Of a DNA stretch of 64,000 bases, positions 61,291 through 64,000 are shown piece after piece. This stretch comes from Bacillota bacterium (GTDB lineage Bacteria > Bacillota > Clostridia > Tissierellales > Tissierellaceae), in assembly GCA_023388495.1 (NCBI GenBank), contig JAEWGC010000008.1, positions 62,001-126,000 on the forward strand, given 5' to 3'. Position 1 is the first letter of the stretch; each line of letters starts with the position of its first letter. The notes beneath the pieces were generated by a model. The model was given only the letters and a program-made list of their open reading frames with translations, had not been told where the DNA came from and made no database searches. A program made the translations under genes and the position numbers.

Positions 61291-61650
61291 TTAACATCTT
61301 ATAAATAGGGACTTCCTGGCATTGAAAACTCCAGTAACACGGGCCTTTGGATAATTCAATGCTTTGGAATTCCCTTATTTTCCTGTATTTCCAATCCTCT
61401 TATTTCCCTACCCTATTATCAATACTACGTACTCCGCTACGCTTCGTAATGCTGGCTTTTTCCCTAATCTCAGGCTTTGATTCCTCGCATTCACTAAGCG
61501 TTCAACGCCTCTATCAAAACAACTGCCTCAACGTGCCTTGAGAGTATAATAAAGATGTCGTGAAGAGATAGTATCCCCTTGGTGTAAAGGCGTATTTCCT
61601 AATTTGTACATATTTATCATTAGTTTTTAAAATTTTTTCACCAATATTGT
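61291..61650. other. Gene-free stretch with higher G+C than its surroundings
   Basis: About 360 bp with no convincing frame. The part 61300-61560 is visibly richer in G/C (for example TACTCCGCTACGCTTCG near 61430) than neighbouring DNA and contains GTTGAGGC/GTTGAACG repeats. It separates the broken gene end from the toxin-antitoxin pair; probably the residue of a mobile or foreign insert. Confidence 0.4.
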
Positions 61651-61654
61651 AAGA

Positions 61655-61698
61655 AACAAAGCTCTCAAATTAATAAATATTTGAGGGCTTTGTTTTTT
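61655..61698 (-). terminator. Terminator after the PIN operon
   Basis: AACAAAGCTCTCAAAT pairs with ATTTGAGGGCTTTGTT (one G-T pair), T run on both sides; 70 bp past the antitoxin-like gene. Confidence 0.75.
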
Positions 61699-61770
61699 GC
61701 AATTTAAATTATTTATTCTTCATATTTTCTTTTAATTTTCAAAGGTGGCAAAATATTTTCGTATTAATTA

Positions 61771-61992
61771 TTATCTATTCTCCCAGTGTTTCTTTGCATT
61801 ATCAAACATTTCATCTAAAGACATACCATCAAATATTTCATCTTCTAGTTTCAAATAATCTTCTTTGCTTATACCCTCGGAGTGGCGTATAAACCGTAAG
61901 AATCCAGAGTAGCCCAGTTCCTTTATTAATGCCCTAGAACCTTTTTCTATTATTTCTTTATCTGTGAATTTGCTTTTTTCATTCAATAACAT
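61771..61992 (-). CDS. Small protein paired with PIN toxin (antitoxin-like)
   Basis: 73-aa acidic helical protein: EKGSRALIKELGYSGFLRFI, then EDYLKLEDEIFDGMSLDEMF and a charged end. The arrangement (ALxxELGxxGxxRFI...DYxxLxxExxxxxSLDE) resembles small proteins that accompany PIN-domain toxins in Firmicutes. It overlaps the PIN gene by 14 bp, so both are made together. A TTG one codon earlier is possible; ATG at 61992 has GGAG 10 bases away. Its antitoxin role is inferred from position and size. Confidence 0.65.
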   Translation of the reverse strand: MLLNEKSKFTDKEIIEKGSRALIKELGYSGFLRFIRHSEGISKEDYLKLEDEIFDGMSLDEMFDNAKKHWENR

Positions 61993-62455
61993 CAATATCC
62001 ATCTCCTTTCTAAGAAAATCTATAGGATTATATAATTTAATATTTTTGATTGTTTCTTTCAAATGATTTCTATTTTTTTCTACTGTCTTTATAAATTTAT
62101 CATCACAGGTTATAAAATATTTACAACCTCCATATACAGCTGAGGCAAGATGTAATGCATCTTTATCTTTTGTATTTGATTTCATAACTATATCTTTGGC
62201 TATCAATTTAATATTATCATTAGGCTGTATTACCTCATTACACAAGGTAGAAATAGATATGATATTAAGTTTCCTCTCTATAAAAGGATTTCTACTATTT
62301 TCATATTCCAAAACAAAGGACCATACTAATTCATATTTTTTCTTTTCGATTAGTTCAAATAAAATATCTATTGCCATAGACTCAAATCTTATTCTCATCT
62401 GTGTTTGATCATCAAACACCCTATTGTATATGTTCATATCAAAATATATTTTCAT
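61979..62455 (-). CDS. PIN-domain ribonuclease-like protein (VapC-type toxin candidate)
   Basis: 158 aa. PIN acidic residues are visible: D6 in IYFDMNIYNRVFDD, Glu in LEYENSRNPF, and the DKDALHLASAV and FITCDDKFIKTV motifs with conserved Asp residues at the Mg site. Such proteins cut RNA, usually held in check by a partner. Gene order toxin-first, with the small partner overlapping downstream, is the reverse of classic vapBC but common for this subgroup. ATG after a GGGGGAAT site. Confidence 0.78.
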   Translation of the reverse strand: MKIYFDMNIYNRVFDDQTQMRIRFESMAIDILFELIEKKKYELVWSFVLEYENSRNPFIERKLNIISISTLCNEVIQPNDNIKLIAKDIVMKSNTKDKDALHLASAVYGGCKYFITCDDKFIKTVEKNRNHLKETIKNIKLYNPIDFLRKEMDIDVIE

Positions 62456-62559
62456 CTATATTCCCCCCACCTATATGCCTCTTATACTTATTATATCATA
62501 TTCAGAGAAAATCTGTCCTATTTAGTATAGCCTATCCAGAATAAAAGAATCTTGGTATA

Positions 62560-64000
62560 CTATAATTTACTTAGTTCATCCATCATTGCAGGTCTGTTCC
62601 TATATCTTAATCTCCAATCACTTACAATTTCAGATACCTTTTCTTTACCTTCTGGATATTTCTTCATTCGTCTTAAAATAGATACTATCTCTCTATAGTG
62701 TGCCCTGCCAGAAGTATTCCTTGCCATAGTTTTTACTGTATTTTCATATTTATCAAGAAGTTCTTTTGGATAAATATCTTTTAAAATTTTTTCATACTCT
62801 ATTAGCATATACAAGCCATTAGAATTTATAATTATATTAATTAATCTATCATATAATTCCTCAAGTTCATATAGTTTATCAATTCCTCTATAAGGGGATA
62901 ATTTACTAAAAACTATTTCCCTCTTTTCCATCCATTCTTTATCTGTATAAAATGATTTTAATTCTTTATATAATTCCATATCTCCTGCTTTATAGTTTAA
63001 TAATAATGACCATAGTTCTTCTTCATAAAGTTTCTGTTCTCCAATTTGTTTATATAAGTCCTTTAGCTTCAAGCTATAATTGGTTACAATTCCTGGCCAA
63101 TCTTTTTCCTTGTCTTTACCTTCTCTAAGTAATTTAATTGCCATATCATAGTCTTTTCTATTTATGTAAATATCAATATAATGTTTTCTCACTTCATTAA
63201 TTTCCAAATTTTCCTTCCAGTAATCTTCAATTATATTTTGGCTTACCTCCATTTCCTCCATAATATTTATACGTCGTAGTATCATTTCACCAAGTCCATA
63301 ACTATTAAACCATGAATTTTCCTGTTTTTTATATTCTCTTATCTTATTGTCCAGAAAAATAATTTTCTCTTCCATAAATTCATCTTCTTTAAAGTCATCA
63401 AATATAATTTCTTCTATATAATCCTCCATGTAATCTATAACTGAACCATTCAAATGCCCAGTGAACCAATTGTATATCTTTCTTTTAAGCTCAATACTAC
63501 TCTTATCTAATATTTCTTGCCATATCTCTAAGCAACTATTGGCCACCAGGCCGGTTCCTCCATCGGAATCATCCATATCTTGATTTCCTACTTTAATAAA
63601 TATATAATTAGTAAGTTCAAAGGCCTCTTCCAGTTGATTATTATCTACCATTGCTTGTATATCATTATCTAGAATCTCTTCAAGTTCTGATATGAAGCCC
63701 CAGGCATTTTTATAATCAACAAAATCATGATGTCCTGCATATCTCTTAAAAATACTATTTACTTGATTTTTATAACGCTTCATATCTGCGGGTGAAATAT
63801 CACATTGCAATCTACTTTTAAACCTATTTAATAATTTTTCATCATTTTTCAGAATATCGATCAAAAAATCTTCAACTAGAACAGAGTCAGCTTCTTTTAC
63901 TAATTTAGTGATGCTTGTTTCTATATCTTCTATTTTTAAGACTCTCTCTTTATCCTCTAAATAAAATAATACTGCAGCCATATGCTTGCAATTATTTCCA
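62560..64000 (-). CDS. SWIM zinc-finger protein, C-terminal part (start outside window)
   Basis: 480 visible codons; the frame stays open to the window edge, so the N-terminus lies beyond. The first visible residues GNNCKHMAAVLFYLED are the C-terminal half of a SWIM motif (CxCxnCxH), which binds zinc and mediates DNA or protein contact. The rest is almost entirely helical with TPR-like units, ending in RLRYRNRPAMMDELSKL, typical of SWIM-containing Firmicutes proteins found near SNF2 helicases. A helicase gene upstream (beyond 64000) would be expected. Confidence 0.8.
   Translation of the reverse strand, partial: GNNCKHMAAVLFYLEDKERVLKIEDIETSITKLVKEADSVLVEDFLIDILKNDEKLLNRFKSRLQCDISPADMKRYKNQVNSIFKRYAGHHDFVDYKNAWGFISELEEILDNDIQAMVDNNQLEEAFELTNYIFIKVGNQDMDDSDGGTGLVANSCLEIWQEILDKSSIELKRKIYNWFTGHLNGSVIDYMEDYIEEIIFDDFKEDEFMEEKIIFLDNKIREYKKQENSWFNSYGLGEMILRRINIMEEMEVSQNIIEDYWKENLEINEVRKHYIDIYINRKDYDMAIKLLREGKDKEKDWPGIVTNYSLKLKDLYKQIGEQKLYEEELWSLLLNYKAGDMELYKELKSFYTDKEWMEKREIVFSKLSPYRGIDKLYELEELYDRLINIIINSNGLYMLIEYEKILKDIYPKELLDKYENTVKTMARNTSGRAHYREIVSILRRMKKYPEGKEKVSEIVSDWRLRYRNRPAMMDELSKL

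Noticed and set aside
1..64000. CRISPR arrays, prophage modules or rRNA operons
   Set aside because: No regularly spaced repeats, phage structural genes or rRNA signatures were seen on either strand.

Overview
The window is AT-rich DNA from an anaerobic, probably spore-forming Firmicute, most likely Tissierellia or Clostridia. The evidence is strong Shine-Dalgarno sites, frequent GTG/TTG starts, a T-box leader, a CIRCE/HrcA site, a c-di-AMP riboswitch before a SleB-type cortex hydrolase, adenosylcobalamin-dependent (class II) ribonucleotide reductase, a four-subunit 2-oxoacid:ferredoxin oxidoreductase with ADP-forming acyl-CoA synthetase, and an apparent selenoprotein. The gene content fits an amino-acid/peptide fermenter. 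No prophage, CRISPR array, rRNA or intact insertion sequence was seen.

Layout. 1-2.3 kb: end of an M20 peptidase, an FMN hydroxyacid oxidase and PgpA. 2.5-9.6 kb (minus strand): porCDAB plus fused acdAB, an Lrp regulator and a DASS anion permease, which reads as a unit for taking 2-oxoacids to acyl-CoA and then ATP. 9.6-15.7 kb: a second permease, a chemoreceptor and tRNA-Ala, set among a duplicated non-coding segment, a decayed sortase 5' end and the intact sortase. 15.9-20.2 kb: YchF, an unusual FtsE/FtsX/coiled-coil operon and a PsiE-like protein. 20.5-30 kb: DUF1576, NrdJ, DUF445, HtpG under CIRCE, a hemerythrin-like protein and a chemoreceptor. 30-36.6 kb: small conserved proteins, a TetR/membrane-protein pair with matching operators, M29 aminopeptidase, sulfurtransferase and L,D-transpeptidase. 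36.7-41.7 kb: sufCBDSU behind a Fur box.

41.7-49.7 kb: chromate transporter with divergent PadR, a T-box-controlled transporter plus PLP lyase, an ArsB-like permease, glycerate kinase and a hydroxyacid dehydrogenase. 49.9-53.9 kb: a B12-binding protein with an ABC exporter, the c-di-AMP riboswitch with SleB, and an ArsC/Spx-fold gene with an in-frame UGA where the catalytic cysteine belongs. 54-64 kb: XRE-TPR regulator, ferritin, a PadR/DUF2812/DUF4932 cluster, DUF4184, a Vat-like acetyltransferase, a PIN toxin-antitoxin-like pair and the C-terminal part of a SWIM zinc-finger protein.

The strongest hidden item is the recoded gene at 53493-53858. Ordinary gene calling splits it at UGA, yet the downstream frame is intact for 110 codons, the UGA replaces the first Cys of a CxxC motif, and a SECIS-like hairpin lies at the right distance. 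Other notable items are a T-box whose specifier reads AGG (Arg), a twice-occurring segment carrying what looks like a decayed PucR-type helix-turn-helix, and an FtsEX system with a deviant ABC signature and a hydrolase-less coiled-coil partner.
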